Assembly (NCBI GenBank): GCA_013141065.1
Contig: JABFRR010000009.1
Span: forward strand, 170,777-234,776
Length of the DNA stretch: 64,000 bases
DNA from: Bacteriovoracaceae bacterium
Lineage (GTDB): Bacteria > Bdellovibrionota > Bacteriovoracia > Bacteriovoracales > Bacteriovoracaceae
Direction of reading: 5' to 3'
The notes under the pieces are model-generated. The model made no database searches. It was not told the origin of the DNA and saw only the letters and a program-made list of their open reading frames with translations. Of this stretch, positions 44,190 through 53,655 are shown in pieces. A program made the position numbers and the translations under genes. How positions within the stretch are numbered: the first letter of the stretch is position 1; each line of letters opens with the position of its first letter.

Positions 44190-44939
44190 CTAATGATTAA
44201 GCCCGTCAAAGAGTGATGAGATAATAGCTTTTTGAAGTCTTGTGAGCTGATAAACATTGGCCATTATTAGTACAGGAGACTTTTTAATAGTTCCACATAT
44301 AACTAGCTGTCCTTTTTCTTTGTTGTAGTCAGTTATGTCGAAAGTATTTCCAAAATCTTTTTCATAACTTTTTAAAACTACTTCATCCATTTCATCTACA
44401 GAAGTCATCTCAGGAAAACGTTCACCAATAATTTTGACTTTAACTAGCTTGTTTTTATCATTTTCGTTTTTAGCTTTTATAAGATCGTTATAGATAAGTT
44501 TGATATTAGTTGCACCTAGGTTTGTTTTTAGTATGAACCAAAGCTCTTCAAAGAATCCTGCTCGGTCGTTAGGCCAAAGACTTAGCAAGTGATTTCTCAC
44601 TTTAAACATTTCTTCAATCATCGAAATATTATTTTGAAGTATCCAATTTTCTCGCATTTTATCGAAAACAATTCGAGCATCGTCGTAACTCATTTTTTCA
44701 AATACGTCTGCATTAAGTGAAAACTCACTACTTGATCGAATTGGATAAAATTTCAACTCACTTTCAAGTCCGGTGAGAAAATCATCATTTTTCAGCTCGT
44801 CTGAAAAAATTAAACCTTGAAGTGGCATGGTTTTGGCTTCAGTAATTTCTATAATTTTAGAACTTGGGCTTTCATGACGTTTAAAAGTACGCAATATACC
44901 TTGTTGTAAATTCTTGGTGAATAGGAGATTAAAGTCCAT
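44190..44939 (-). CDS. Cytoplasmic protein of unknown function
   Basis: 249 residues, no signal peptide or Cys-rich motif. Mixed helical and strand composition; the middle (MSYDDARIVFDKMRENWILQNN) and C-terminal (RLQKAIISSLFDGLNH) parts are helical, and VKVKIIGERFPEMTSVDEMDEVVLKSYEKDFGN... looks like a small alpha/beta domain. I do not recognise it. A gene of its own, convergent with the lipoprotein and divergent from the next exported protein. Confidence 0.7.
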   Translation of the reverse strand: MDFNLLFTKNLQQGILRTFKRHESPSSKIIEITEAKTMPLQGLIFSDELKNDDFLTGLESELKFYPIRSSSEFSLNADVFEKMSYDDARIVFDKMRENWILQNNISMIEEMFKVRNHLLSLWPNDRAGFFEELWFILKTNLGATNIKLIYNDLIKAKNENDKNKLVKVKIIGERFPEMTSVDEMDEVVLKSYEKDFGNTFDITDYNKEKGQLVICGTIKKSPVLIMANVYQLTRLQKAIISSLFDGLNH

Positions 44940-45056
44940 GTTTATCCTTACTTAAGACACTTTTGAGTCAAACTATTTTACTAAGGAAATCAAACTCTTG
45001 GCTAGGAAAAATGTTCGAAATTGCTCGACTTTATAAGCTCGTATAGACTTGAAGCT

Positions 45057-45701
45057 ATGAATAAATTGCTTTTGGCCATCTATATAGTCCTAATGTCGTG
45101 GTCCATCAATGCCCAAGACGAAAGATACTTGAGACAAATATTCTCGGGGGAGCTCAATAAGGAAAAAGAAATAGCGGCCCGCAAGTATTCTTATGTTATC
45201 CATACACCATATTACGCACTTGATCTAAACGGGAATAATCTCTTTGAATATATAGTTTTTGTTAAAAAAGACAGCGAAGATTGGATCGAGATTTTAGATG
45301 AAAACAAATTAAAAATCTTTTCCTATCAATTTGAAGCAAAAGGTTTTGATTCTGAATTGTATAGAGTTGAATTGAAGCGTTTAGGTCCTCAAGTCTCAAT
45401 TTTGTTACTTTATTATTATGAAGGCATTAGCCGTTATCTCAACTTTCAAGGCACTTCAAGAGTCTATGCCATCACTATCGATAATCAAGACTTAAAGACA
45501 TTAAAAGCTTTTAAAGGCACAGTTTATTTTGATGAAACAAAAAATATGAAAGGTCATTATCACAAACGAAATTATCAAGTCTTTCTCGAAGACTTAAATA
45601 ATGATTCAGTAAAAGAACTGATAATAAAATATCGCCGCATGACGGATGTTTTTCTTTATAAAGGTGAGGGGAAATGGCAAACTTTTAATCAAAATCAGTA
45701 A
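45057..45701 (+). CDS. Exported protein with FG-GAP/calcium-loop-like segments
   Basis: 214 residues with a signal peptide (to about INA19). Two acidic loops, ALDLNGNNLFEYIVF and EDLNNDSVKELIIKY, are of the D-x-N-x-D/N type seen in FG-GAP and EF-hand-like repeats, suggesting calcium-binding turns. Sequence between is beta-rich. Start 45057 gives the clean signal peptide; the longer in-frame TTG at 45021 does not. Family unknown; it may be an extracytoplasmic adhesion or sensing domain. Convergent with the next gene. Confidence 0.72.
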   Translation: MNKLLLAIYIVLMSWSINAQDERYLRQIFSGELNKEKEIAARKYSYVIHTPYYALDLNGNNLFEYIVFVKKDSEDWIEILDENKLKIFSYQFEAKGFDSELYRVELKRLGPQVSILLLYYYEGISRYLNFQGTSRVYAITIDNQDLKTLKAFKGTVYFDETKNMKGHYHKRNYQVFLEDLNNDSVKELIIKYRRMTDVFLYKGEGKWQTFNQNQ

Positions 45702-45714
45702 TGATCCTTAAAAG

Positions 45715-46176
45715 TTATGAAGCTTTCGGATAATCAGTGTCATCGTCATCTTCTTCAGTCTGTTGATACTCAGTTTTAAAAGGTTTAAATTGATGATTTT
45801 TTGGATAATAATCGACAGATTTATCAGCTGAACCAGTTGTCATTTTTTTTGAAATCATTAACCATAAAGCAAACGGTAAAGTAATTAAAAATAGAATTGG
45901 CCCTATATAATTATTAACTGGTGTCGCTTGAGAATTACTGACGATGTTTGCTGGAACACGTTTTTTATTTTCTATCGAAGTAGTGCTTTTTTTAGGAGCT
46001 GTCTCGAAGTTATAACCCGGATCATTAGAGTTTACTTTTTTTACATCTTCTATATCAATTTCTATGACTGGATCAACTGACGGACTTCTATTTATTGCAT
46101 TTTGTCCTCGAGCAATTGTAGAAAAAATGAGGACACCAAAAAGAAAAAGAGCGGTATTTAATTTTTTCATATCCAT
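45715..46176 (-). CDS. Membrane protein of unknown function with signal peptide
   Basis: 153 residues. Start 46176 is preceded by GGGGAAG. Signal peptide (LNTALFLFGVLIFSTIARG) is followed by a polar segment of about 65 residues, one transmembrane helix (YIGPILFLITLPFALWLMIS, about 90-110) and an acidic cytoplasmic tail (QQTEEDDDDTDYPKAS). Predicted as a bitopic membrane protein. No family recognised. It lies 16 bp downstream of the ABC-F gene's stop on the other side and shares its strand. Confidence 0.7.
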   Translation of the reverse strand: MDMKKLNTALFLFGVLIFSTIARGQNAINRSPSVDPVIEIDIEDVKKVNSNDPGYNFETAPKKSTTSIENKKRVPANIVSNSQATPVNNYIGPILFLITLPFALWLMISKKMTTGSADKSVDYYPKNHQFKPFKTEYQQTEEDDDDTDYPKAS

Positions 46177-46264
46177 ATAACTTCCCCAGAGAAAATTTTC
46201 TCTTAATGAAGTTATCGACACTAAATTGAATAAAATTAAATTGCTCAAGTAATGAAAAGATAAA

Positions 46265-48148
46265 TTATTTTTCTAATTCTTCAAGTTCTTGATAAAGCGA
46301 GAGTGCTCGTTCTTCTAACGTACTTTGAGCATCTGAAAGAATTTTAAATTCAGCATTTTTAGGGTCAGAAAGCTTAGTGTAATCAAGGCCAGCAATCTTC
46401 TCTTGAATGATTTTGGACTTTAATTCGTTGGCCTCAATTTCTGAAATGAGATTATCAATTTTTTGCTTATTTTTACTTTGAACTGGCTTTGAGATCACTG
46501 CTTCAACTGGGGGGGCAAGGGGAGCTTGTGGAGCCTCGTTCTTTCTTAAGTCTTTTTCGATTTCAAGTGCATCTATATAAGGGGCTACTTGTTCGTATCC
46601 ACCTTCAAAATTTTGAAGTTTCTTTTCGTCTAGTAACCAAACTTTATTAGTTACGGTGCTTAGAAATGCTCTATCATGGCTAATTAAAATAACAGCACCT
46701 GGAAATTCAGCTAATTTTTCTTCGAGAATTTGGATAGTCTCTAAGTCCAAGTCGTTGGTAGGTTCATCGAAAATGAGAATGTCACCAATCCTGGTGAGGT
46801 TGTAAGCTAGTTGAAGCCTGCTTTTTTCGCCACCTGAGAATGTTTTTAATGGGCGATGAATATCATCACGCCCAAAAAGAAAACTTTCAAAATAAGAATG
46901 AACATGTTTTTTTGAACCGTCAGGAAGGGCAACAAAGTCGTTTCCATCACCAAGAAGTTGGTAAGGAGTCATGTCGATATCTAACTCGTCTCGTTTTTGA
47001 GAAAAATACTGAATCTGTAAGTTTTCGGCAGTTTTCATTATTCCCGAAGTAGGCTTTAGATCAGCTTTTATCAGTTTAAGTAAGGTCGTTTTACCAACTC
47101 CATTACTTCCAAGCAGACCAATTTTATTTCCTTTGTGTATTTCGCCAGTGATTCCTTCAAACAAAGTATTTTCTTTGTTGTATTGGAAATAAAGATCAGT
47201 AAATGACACGAGGACTTTTGTTTGTCGATTTGATTTTTGCAAAGTGAGATCAAGGGTCTTTTTAGCTTCGCTCTTTATATGAGAAACTTTATCTTTTAGG
47301 TCTAAAAAATCCTCAACACGCTTTTTACTTCTAGTTCTTCGGGCCTTAACACCTTGTCGCATCCACGCTTGTTCGCGCTCAAGATTATTTTTTAGTTTTG
47401 TGAGGAGACTTTGCTTTGCATGTTCAGATTGTTCGAGGAATACGAGGTAGTCAGTATAGGATCCATCGAAGTTTTCAATTTTTCCATGTTGAATATGAAG
47501 AATTCTTCTTGTTAATTTAGACAATAAATAACGATCATGGGTAATCAGCATAAATGCTTTATTTGTTGAATTTAATTCATCTTCAAATAATTTGATAGTT
47601 TCGATGTCTAAATGGTTGGTAGGCTCATCCCACAATATGAGATTTGCATTACTAGATAATCCAAGACTTAATAAAATCTTTTTTTGCTCTCCACCTGAAA
47701 GTTCACCAATTTTTTTGTCTAAGTCATCATGATTAAAATATTTTAAATAAGATTCATAATCTTGAAGCAGGTCCCATCCATGCAGTCTTTCAAATTCATC
47801 CAATGCATTTTCATAATGGTCTTTAAGTTCAGGATAAAAAACAAAAAAATAATCTCTAATTGTAACGTCTTCTAGACCGCTAACGGGTAATTCTTGAGGA
47901 ATGTAAAACATTGTGAAACGTTTACTGTCATCTCCATCACCTCTAGCTTTATTGAATTCAAATGGGGGAGTGCAATGATCAGGAACGACTTCTCCCGAGA
48001 GAATTTTAAATAGGGTTGATTTCCCTTTTCCATTCAAGCCTAGGAGTCCAATTCTGTCTCCTGTTGAAATAGATAATTGGGCATTTTTAAATATGGCCTT
48101 AGTTCCATAAGTTAATTGAATATTTTTTATACTGCATAATAAGCTCAT
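46265..48148 (-). CDS. ABC-F family ATPase (Uup-like)
   Basis: 627 residues, two ABC modules without membrane segments. Walker A motifs GLNGKGKSTLFKI (about 37-46) and GSNGVGKTTLLKL; signatures LSGGEQKKILL and FSGGEKSRLQLA; Walker B ILWDEPTNHLD and ILIFDEPTNDLD. The linker (about 245-300) is Lys/Arg/Ala-rich, as in ribosome-acting ABC-F proteins. A C-terminal coiled coil after about 545 (two helices ending LYQELEELEK) is characteristic of Uup. Uup-type proteins bind ribosomes or branched DNA. Specificity within ABC-F is not decidable by eye. Confidence 0.93.
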   Translation of the reverse strand: MSLLCSIKNIQLTYGTKAIFKNAQLSISTGDRIGLLGLNGKGKSTLFKILSGEVVPDHCTPPFEFNKARGDGDDSKRFTMFYIPQELPVSGLEDVTIRDYFFVFYPELKDHYENALDEFERLHGWDLLQDYESYLKYFNHDDLDKKIGELSGGEQKKILLSLGLSSNANLILWDEPTNHLDIETIKLFEDELNSTNKAFMLITHDRYLLSKLTRRILHIQHGKIENFDGSYTDYLVFLEQSEHAKQSLLTKLKNNLEREQAWMRQGVKARRTRSKKRVEDFLDLKDKVSHIKSEAKKTLDLTLQKSNRQTKVLVSFTDLYFQYNKENTLFEGITGEIHKGNKIGLLGSNGVGKTTLLKLIKADLKPTSGIMKTAENLQIQYFSQKRDELDIDMTPYQLLGDGNDFVALPDGSKKHVHSYFESFLFGRDDIHRPLKTFSGGEKSRLQLAYNLTRIGDILIFDEPTNDLDLETIQILEEKLAEFPGAVILISHDRAFLSTVTNKVWLLDEKKLQNFEGGYEQVAPYIDALEIEKDLRKNEAPQAPLAPPVEAVISKPVQSKNKQKIDNLISEIEANELKSKIIQEKIAGLDYTKLSDPKNAEFKILSDAQSTLEERALSLYQELEELEK

Positions 48149-48272
48149 GGCGCGATTATAGACTTTTATAGGCGTTCCGGCAAATAATTCCCTATTGTCA
48201 TAGGTAATTTGCTAAATGTGCTAGTCTTTGAATAGGCTTTCTTTATTGAGGGCTTCCCTGCGGGAGAAATTT

Positions 48273-49004
48273 ATGAATGTTCCGGCAATCGCTAAGAGCA
48301 CTTTTGAGCTTCTAAAAAATCAACCTGAATTTTCAAGTATTACCCAAACTATTATCAAGAGTCTTAAAAAAATTAAAAATAATTTTGAAAAAGCCCGCTT
48401 TATTCATAATGTTGTGGATGAATATAATAAAGAAGTTTTTAGTCATCCGCTATTAATGGAATTTGTTCCCTGCAAATCAGGTTGTTCAGCTTGTTGTCAT
48501 ACTCAAGTAAGTGTTACCACAGAAGAGGCAGAGCTACTTATTCACCATATCGATAATGGAGTTGATATCAACTACGAACTTCTCAGTTTGCAAAGTGAAG
48601 CACAAAACAATGCAGAAAATTACTATAAATTATCTTATCAAGAAAGAGCCTGTGTCTTTCTTAGCGAAAAAGGGGCTTGTAAAGTCTATAAAGACCGGCC
48701 GTCTGTTTGTCGTACTAATGCTGTTATAGGTGAAGCCTCTCAATGTGCTACTAATACTAGTGGGCCCGGGCCCCAGCGCTTAGTGAAAACTTCGAAAGCT
48801 GATATGGCCATAGTGGGTGCTTATTGTGTCACTGCTGAGAGTGGGGCACTGCCTTACATGCTGGCCAAGCTGTTAAAAGAAAGGAATCAACTCGAAAATA
48901 TCAATGCCTTACAATCTCTTGTCAATAAACTTAAAAATAAGAAATCAGAATCTAATAATCGTCTGAATAATTCCAAAAATGTTTTCAAAGATCCTCAGAT
49001 ATAG
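48273..49004 (+). CDS. YkgJ-like Fe/Zn cysteine-cluster protein
   Basis: 243 residues. The cluster is PCKSGCSACCHTQVSVTTEEAELL (about 72-95) with a second arm CVFLSEKGACKVYKDRPSVCR, a pattern of the YkgJ/CxxCxxCC family believed to bind zinc or iron. The flanks are helical. Start 48273 is supported by GGGAG; the longer frame at 48228 lacks one. First gene of four co-directional genes spaced 12, 4 and -8 bp. Its function is not established for the family. Confidence 0.85.
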   Translation: MNVPAIAKSTFELLKNQPEFSSITQTIIKSLKKIKNNFEKARFIHNVVDEYNKEVFSHPLLMEFVPCKSGCSACCHTQVSVTTEEAELLIHHIDNGVDINYELLSLQSEAQNNAENYYKLSYQERACVFLSEKGACKVYKDRPSVCRTNAVIGEASQCATNTSGPGPQRLVKTSKADMAIVGAYCVTAESGALPYMLAKLLKERNQLENINALQSLVNKLKNKKSESNNRLNNSKNVFKDPQI

Positions 49005-49016
49005 TATCTAAGGCTC

Positions 49017-49643
49017 ATGGAATGTCCCTTATGTTTTCACGAATCAACTTTATTTGAAGCAAATGTCTATTTGTGTTCGCATTGCTCACTTGTTTTTAAA
49101 AATTCAAAAGATCATTTAAGTGATAGCGAAGATTATGATCGATATAGTTCGCATCAAAACAATAGTTCTGATCAAGGGTATAGAGATTTTTTAAATAAAG
49201 TTGTTAGGCCACTCAAAGAATTATTACCACCAAAGTTTAAAGGGCTCGATTTTGGTTGTGGACCAGGGCCAACAATGTCCTTGCTTCTTGAAGAATGTGG
49301 TGGAGAGATGTCAAATTTTGACCCTCACTTTTTTCCGGATGCTCCTTTACTTATTCCAGAAGCCTATGAAGTGGTGACTTGCACAGAAGTTGTCGAGCAT
49401 TTTAAAAAGCCTCACAATGACTGGAAGCTGTTAGTAGACCTTGTCAGCGATGGAGGACTTCTCGCGGTCATGACTCAAATTTTTGATCCTCAATTATTCA
49501 GTTATCAAAAATGGTGGTACAAAAACGATCCAACTCATGTTGTTTTTTATCAAAAAGAAACAATTACTTATCTCGAAGATTATTTTGATCTAAAGTTGCT
49601 TTATACAGATAATCAATCAGTTCTCATTTTTAAAAAGGAATAA
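49017..49643 (+). CDS. Class I SAM-dependent methyltransferase with zinc ribbon
   Basis: 208 residues. A zinc ribbon with two CxxC pairs (MECPLCFHE and YLCSHCSLVF) precedes the methyltransferase: SAM-binding GLDFGCGPGPTMS (about 76), acidic strand FDPHF, EVVTCTEVVEHF (motif II, with EHF) and DGGLLAVMTQ. This combination is common among bacterial methyltransferases of unknown substrate. The substrate may be a small metabolite or tRNA-linked. Sandwiched between the Cys-cluster gene and the Spx/ArsC-like gene. Confidence 0.87.
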   Translation: MECPLCFHESTLFEANVYLCSHCSLVFKNSKDHLSDSEDYDRYSSHQNNSSDQGYRDFLNKVVRPLKELLPPKFKGLDFGCGPGPTMSLLLEECGGEMSNFDPHFFPDAPLLIPEAYEVVTCTEVVEHFKKPHNDWKLLVDLVSDGGLLAVMTQIFDPQLFSYQKWWYKNDPTHVVFYQKETITYLEDYFDLKLLYTDNQSVLIFKKE

Positions 49644-49647
49644 TTTA

Positions 49648-49992
49648 ATGCTCGTTGTTTATGGAATTTCTAACTGTGATACGGTTAAAAAAGCTAGAAG
49701 CTTTTTAGAAAATAGTAATATTGATTATTCTTTTGTAGATTTTAAAAAAACAAAACCTACAAAAGAAAATATTTTAATGTGGAAAAAGTTTTCAGGAGAT
49801 TTCCCCGTTAATAAAAAAGGAACGACTTATAAAAAATTTAAAGAGGAATATGAATTATTAGATGAAGCCAAAAAAATTGATTTTATTATTGAAAACTCTT
49901 CAATGATCAAAAGACCTATTTTTGAAAAAAAATCGAAGGTTTTGGCCATAGGGTATTCCCCAGACGAGTTGAAAGGATTAATTTTTGGATAA
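49648..49992 (+). CDS. Spx/ArsC-family thioredoxin-fold protein (YffB-like)
   Basis: 114 residues. Redox Cys in YGISNCDTVKKARSFLEN, with one Cys only, as in YffB/Spx relatives (arsenate reductase proper also needs other Cys). DFKKTKPTKENILMW and the C-terminal PIFEKKSKVLAIGYSP (cis-Pro and RP loop) are typical. It could be a glutathione-dependent reductase or a regulator. It overlaps the next gene by 8 bp. Fourth positions suggest co-expression with the methyltransferase and DTW enzyme. Confidence 0.9.
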   Translation: MLVVYGISNCDTVKKARSFLENSNIDYSFVDFKKTKPTKENILMWKKFSGDFPVNKKGTTYKKFKEEYELLDEAKKIDFIIENSSMIKRPIFEKKSKVLAIGYSPDELKGLIFG

Positions 49993-50785
49993 GGACAAAT
50001 ACTTAGAAATTAAAAAGCAGAGACTCGAGGATGAAGCCAATACAAAGCATCCCAAGGAAAGTTTTTGTTATACTTGCCATCGATTATCGAAAAACTGTTT
50101 GTGCTCTATGATTCATCCATTTGATACAAATTTTAAATTTGTTATTTTAATGCATCCAATGGAAGCCAAAAAAGAAAAAATGGGAACTGGCCGAATTTCA
50201 TTGGCAATGCTGAAGAATTCTCGAATGATAATGGGAGTAGACTTCACACTAGATGAGGAAGTCAATGCACTCATTTCAGATCCAACTAATCTTTGTTTTA
50301 CGATGTACCCGGGTGAAAAGTCGATAAATGTTTCGGATCATGATATTTCAAGTCTTAAACAAGCAATGGTTTCTAGAAAAAAAATAGTTGTTTTTTTAAT
50401 TGACGGAACATGGCCTTGTGCCAAGAAAATGATGAGACTTTCAAAAAATATTAGGAATCTTCCTCGAGTTTCATTCACTGCTACACATGTTTCTATTTTC
50501 GATATTAAGGAGCAGCCCGCAGATTACTGTCTTTCAACGTTAGAATCAATTCACTTTTTTATACAAGAATGTAATCGTCGTGGTCTGGAATCAACCAATA
50601 AAAACGAAGACCAAATGATTGAAGTTTTTAAAGAGATGATCAATTTTCAAATGAAATGCGCACTCGATCCTAGTCTTTCTTCTTATAAACGTGGAAGTAA
50701 ATTAGGTTTTTCAAAAAAAGAAGACCGAGTAAAAGCAAAAAAATGGGTGACTAAAAGTCGTAGTGTTATTCTTCCAGACAAATAA
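49985..50785 (+). CDS. tapT: DTW-domain tRNA-uridine aminocarboxypropyltransferase
   Basis: 266 residues of the DTW family, which adds the 3-amino-3-carboxypropyl group of SAM to uridine in tRNA. A Cys set CYTCHRLSKNCLC (about 28-40) is probably a metal site. The family signature DxTW appears as IDGTWPCAKKM, and TxHPxE-like HPMEAKKEKMGTGR and LSTLESIHFFIQE are in place. Start is TTG 49985, overlapping the upstream stop; the first Met in frame would cut conserved residues. The Lys-rich C-terminus fits RNA binding. Confidence 0.9.
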   Translation: MDKDKYLEIKKQRLEDEANTKHPKESFCYTCHRLSKNCLCSMIHPFDTNFKFVILMHPMEAKKEKMGTGRISLAMLKNSRMIMGVDFTLDEEVNALISDPTNLCFTMYPGEKSINVSDHDISSLKQAMVSRKKIVVFLIDGTWPCAKKMMRLSKNIRNLPRVSFTATHVSIFDIKEQPADYCLSTLESIHFFIQECNRRGLESTNKNEDQMIEVFKEMINFQMKCALDPSLSSYKRGSKLGFSKKEDRVKAKKWVTKSRSVILPDK

Positions 50786-50908
50786 TCTTACAATTCCAGC
50801 AGTTAAGTTTCTGTGCAAAGATTAGTCAGTCTAGTTGTCATCTTAAAATTGTATGGTCTTTAAGTAATTTCTGCCGATGAGAACGTGTCTGTAGCATTGG
50901 GGGAAATC

Positions 50909-51364
50909 TTGAGAATTATTCAGTCTGTTCTTTTTCTCTTGTTTTTGTTCATGCAAATTTCAACTGCTCAAAATGCCGAAGAGCTAAGTGGACTTAAGTG
51001 TGTTGGTCTTCTTAATTCACTTCATCGAAATCCAAGCTCCAAAAAAGTGGAAGATCCTACAATTGGATTGTATGAAAATTTAAAACTTATTGTTCCTAGT
51101 CTTGGTGATCTCTCGAAAGCAACTGAATTAAGTCCTATTCAAAAGCTTGAAATGGAAGAAAATAAAAAAGAATTATTAAAGTTAGGTTTGACTGAAGCTA
51201 TGAATAAAATAACCAGGGTAGAGCGTTTTGAGATTAATGGAAAAACGTTAGATGTCTTTATTTATCCCAATGGAAATGTTCATCATATGACAAATCCAAA
51301 AAAAGGGGAGAGTCCTGAAGCTAAGCTCCTGGTCAGTGTAACGGATTGTAAAATAAATGATTAA
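50909..51364 (+). CDS. Small exported protein of unknown function
   Basis: 151 residues. The start TTG 50909 is chosen because GGGGGAA lies just before it and the signal peptide (RIIQSVLFLLFLFMQISTAQ) begins there; a GTG at 50885 is possible. The mature part has two Cys (KCVGLL and TDCKIND), possibly forming a disulfide, and a central Lys/Glu-rich helix (QKLEMEENKKELLKLGL). Not recognised. It precedes the tandem membrane paralogs by 168 bp and shares their strand and export signal. Confidence 0.65.
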   Translation: MRIIQSVLFLLFLFMQISTAQNAEELSGLKCVGLLNSLHRNPSSKKVEDPTIGLYENLKLIVPSLGDLSKATELSPIQKLEMEENKKELLKLGLTEAMNKITRVERFEINGKTLDVFIYPNGNVHHMTNPKKGESPEAKLLVSVTDCKIND

Positions 51365-51532
51365 TTTTTGAAGCCTTTTGTCTAGCTCAAAAAATGGGCA
51401 TCTCTAAGTTCACTTAAAAACAATTATCCGATTGATTTCGTTATGTTTAGGCCATTATTGCCTTCCATCTTTTAAGGCTTTAAGCCGTTATAATGTAAAA
51501 TAGAATTAATTAATCTCAAGGCAGGTCTCGGT

Positions 51533-53629
51533 ATGTTGAAGTACATAAGTAAAACCTTATTAATTGCAATAATTGCAGGCTCTTTAGTTGGGTTTCAAAC
51601 AACTGCGCTTTATGCAGGAGTGACTGCTTCAAAAGGTGAGACGACAACTGACAGTAAAGGAGTTATTACTGCTAAAAAGAACTACAACTTCGATAAAGTA
51701 AGTGACTCAGATATGTTGGCGTCGCTGGGGATGTTAGCTGCGGGTTTTATTACTGGAAGAATGATTAAAGCTTACACGCCTGTTACTACGGATGTCATGA
51801 TTGCAGGTGCTGCTGGAGCTGCTTTTATTGCAGGAGAAGTTCTCACAAATATGAAGTTTAAAGGAACGATCGATGCAATGACGATCGAAGTTCAAAAAAG
51901 AAGTGATGCTAAAGTTAACGAAGAACAAATTCAAAGACTCATGGATTTAAAAAAATCTTATGAAGAGGCTAAGAGTACTACGAAGACAAAAAAAACATTG
52001 CAACAAGTTTCTGCTGTAGCTTTCGGAGTTGCCGCGGCATGGGCGACTTATTTAGCAATAACGGAGGAAGGATTAGCGGCAAGTTGTAATGCTGCCTTAA
52101 CAGCATCTCAGGTAAAGTTGGATGCTTGTATAAAGTTAGGTGCAGTTGCAGCGAATCCTGAATTTGCATCTTGTGGCACTTGTAAGACAAATCTGACCAT
52201 TTACTCCGCCGAATTTCAAACTTATCTTAATGCAAGAAAAGTTCCTGCAATTTCATCAGCTCAAGAAACTAAAGAGGCTCAAGCAATACCATCTTTACAG
52301 ATTCCGACCAAACAGTGCCAGGGTATTCCAGGTGTAACTGCACCAGCAATTTCAAAAGCCATTAAAGCAACTTGTGGAGCCTCTGTTCAAACTTTTGGTG
52401 TTAATGGGCTAGGTGCAAAAATGGGCGTATTGATGGAAAATATTGGAAAAAGTAATCAACCGTATAATCAATTTAAAAATAAATCCCTTTACACTAATAC
52501 TGAATTTTACAATTTAAAAACAGATGAAAGAAGTATTTTTGAACAAGTACTAGGTTTCATTGTTCCTGAAGCCAAAGCAGGTTGGCTCCCTCTTTTAGGG
52601 CTCGGAGCAGGTACAGCCGTCGCATTTTTTGGAATCACTGGTGCCACTGCTACACAAATAGACATGTTGATGTTCGTTCCACAAAATCGTGCGATCGCGT
52701 TTGCTGCTCTTGGGGCCATCGCACTCTTGGCTGCAAATTCATCTGCCAATGTCATGGCCGAGCTAGATGAAAATATTAAAAAGATTGATAGCATTTTAGC
52801 TGATCTTAATAAGCTTGCTCTTGGTGCAAAATCTCAAAATGTTTCAACACAAAATATTGCTTATACTGCTCCAAAACCAGCAACTAATAATAGAATTAAT
52901 TTTTCTGAAGATCCAAATGTACGCACGCCTTGTATGACAGAAAATACTTCAACGAATTGTAAACCGCTTTCAAATCAAATCGTCAATACACCTGGATTTG
53001 GAAATCTTCCAGAGTCATTCAGAAACATCGCATCCCAATCTGTGAAAGTAGCAGATGGATTAAGCGGAACAACTGGCATCAGTGGCTCGACAATGTCAGA
53101 TGCTGAAAATCTTGCAAAAAAGCAATCTGCAGTAAACGCTCTCTTAAAAGATAGACAAGCGGCACTTACTAAAATTACCAATGGTAAATTTCAACCGAAG
53201 TTGGCACAGGATAAATTTTTGGACAACTTAAAAGGTGCTATAAAAAGAGACCTGCGGTCTCGCGGAATGACTGCTACTGGAATGATGGCAAGTATCGGAG
53301 CCTCACCAATTGATTCTTCAGCAAAACCAGAAGAAGCTCCAGTTGCAAAACCAACTGGAGCCGTAGAATCTATAAATGTCGCTGGTAATGGTGAAGGTGA
53401 AGCTGCACCAAAAGAAGATGCATCAGGATTAAATTTGGATTTCAGTGAAGCACCAGCGGAAGGATTTGCGGCGGGTGGATCAGGGGCAAACTCAGCTCAG
53501 CCTGAATATGATGTTACTACAAACGAAATTGGAAAAGAAAACGGCCCATCGTTATTTGAGGTCATTTCAAGTCGATATTTAAAATCTGGTTATTCAAAAC
53601 TGCTTGAGGAAGAACCTACAAAAAAATAG
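51533..53629 (+). CDS. Multi-pass secreted/membrane protein, paralog A of a tandem pair
   Basis: 698 residues. N-terminal signal or first membrane segment (1-29), hydrophobic hairpin at about 63-110 (MLASLGMLAAGFITGRM then VMIAGAAGAAFIAGEVL), a helix near 158-178, and a second hairpin around 352-410 that carries WLPLLGLGAGTAVAFFG and the conserved MFVPQNRAIAFAALG. Between the hairpins lies a Cys-bearing domain (ASCGTCKTN) and afterwards a Lys/Ala/Asn-rich linker of about 280 residues ending in SLFEVISSRYLKSGYSKL. Paralog B follows 26 bp downstream with the same plan. I do not recognise the family. AAGGCAGG precedes the ATG. Confidence 0.78.
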   Translation: MLKYISKTLLIAIIAGSLVGFQTTALYAGVTASKGETTTDSKGVITAKKNYNFDKVSDSDMLASLGMLAAGFITGRMIKAYTPVTTDVMIAGAAGAAFIAGEVLTNMKFKGTIDAMTIEVQKRSDAKVNEEQIQRLMDLKKSYEEAKSTTKTKKTLQQVSAVAFGVAAAWATYLAITEEGLAASCNAALTASQVKLDACIKLGAVAANPEFASCGTCKTNLTIYSAEFQTYLNARKVPAISSAQETKEAQAIPSLQIPTKQCQGIPGVTAPAISKAIKATCGASVQTFGVNGLGAKMGVLMENIGKSNQPYNQFKNKSLYTNTEFYNLKTDERSIFEQVLGFIVPEAKAGWLPLLGLGAGTAVAFFGITGATATQIDMLMFVPQNRAIAFAALGAIALLAANSSANVMAELDENIKKIDSILADLNKLALGAKSQNVSTQNIAYTAPKPATNNRINFSEDPNVRTPCMTENTSTNCKPLSNQIVNTPGFGNLPESFRNIASQSVKVADGLSGTTGISGSTMSDAENLAKKQSAVNALLKDRQAALTKITNGKFQPKLAQDKFLDNLKGAIKRDLRSRGMTATGMMASIGASPIDSSAKPEEAPVAKPTGAVESINVAGNGEGEAAPKEDASGLNLDFSEAPAEGFAAGGSGANSAQPEYDVTTNEIGKENGPSLFEVISSRYLKSGYSKLLEEEPTKK

Positions 53630-53655
53630 GTAATTAAATCAAGATTGAGGAACGT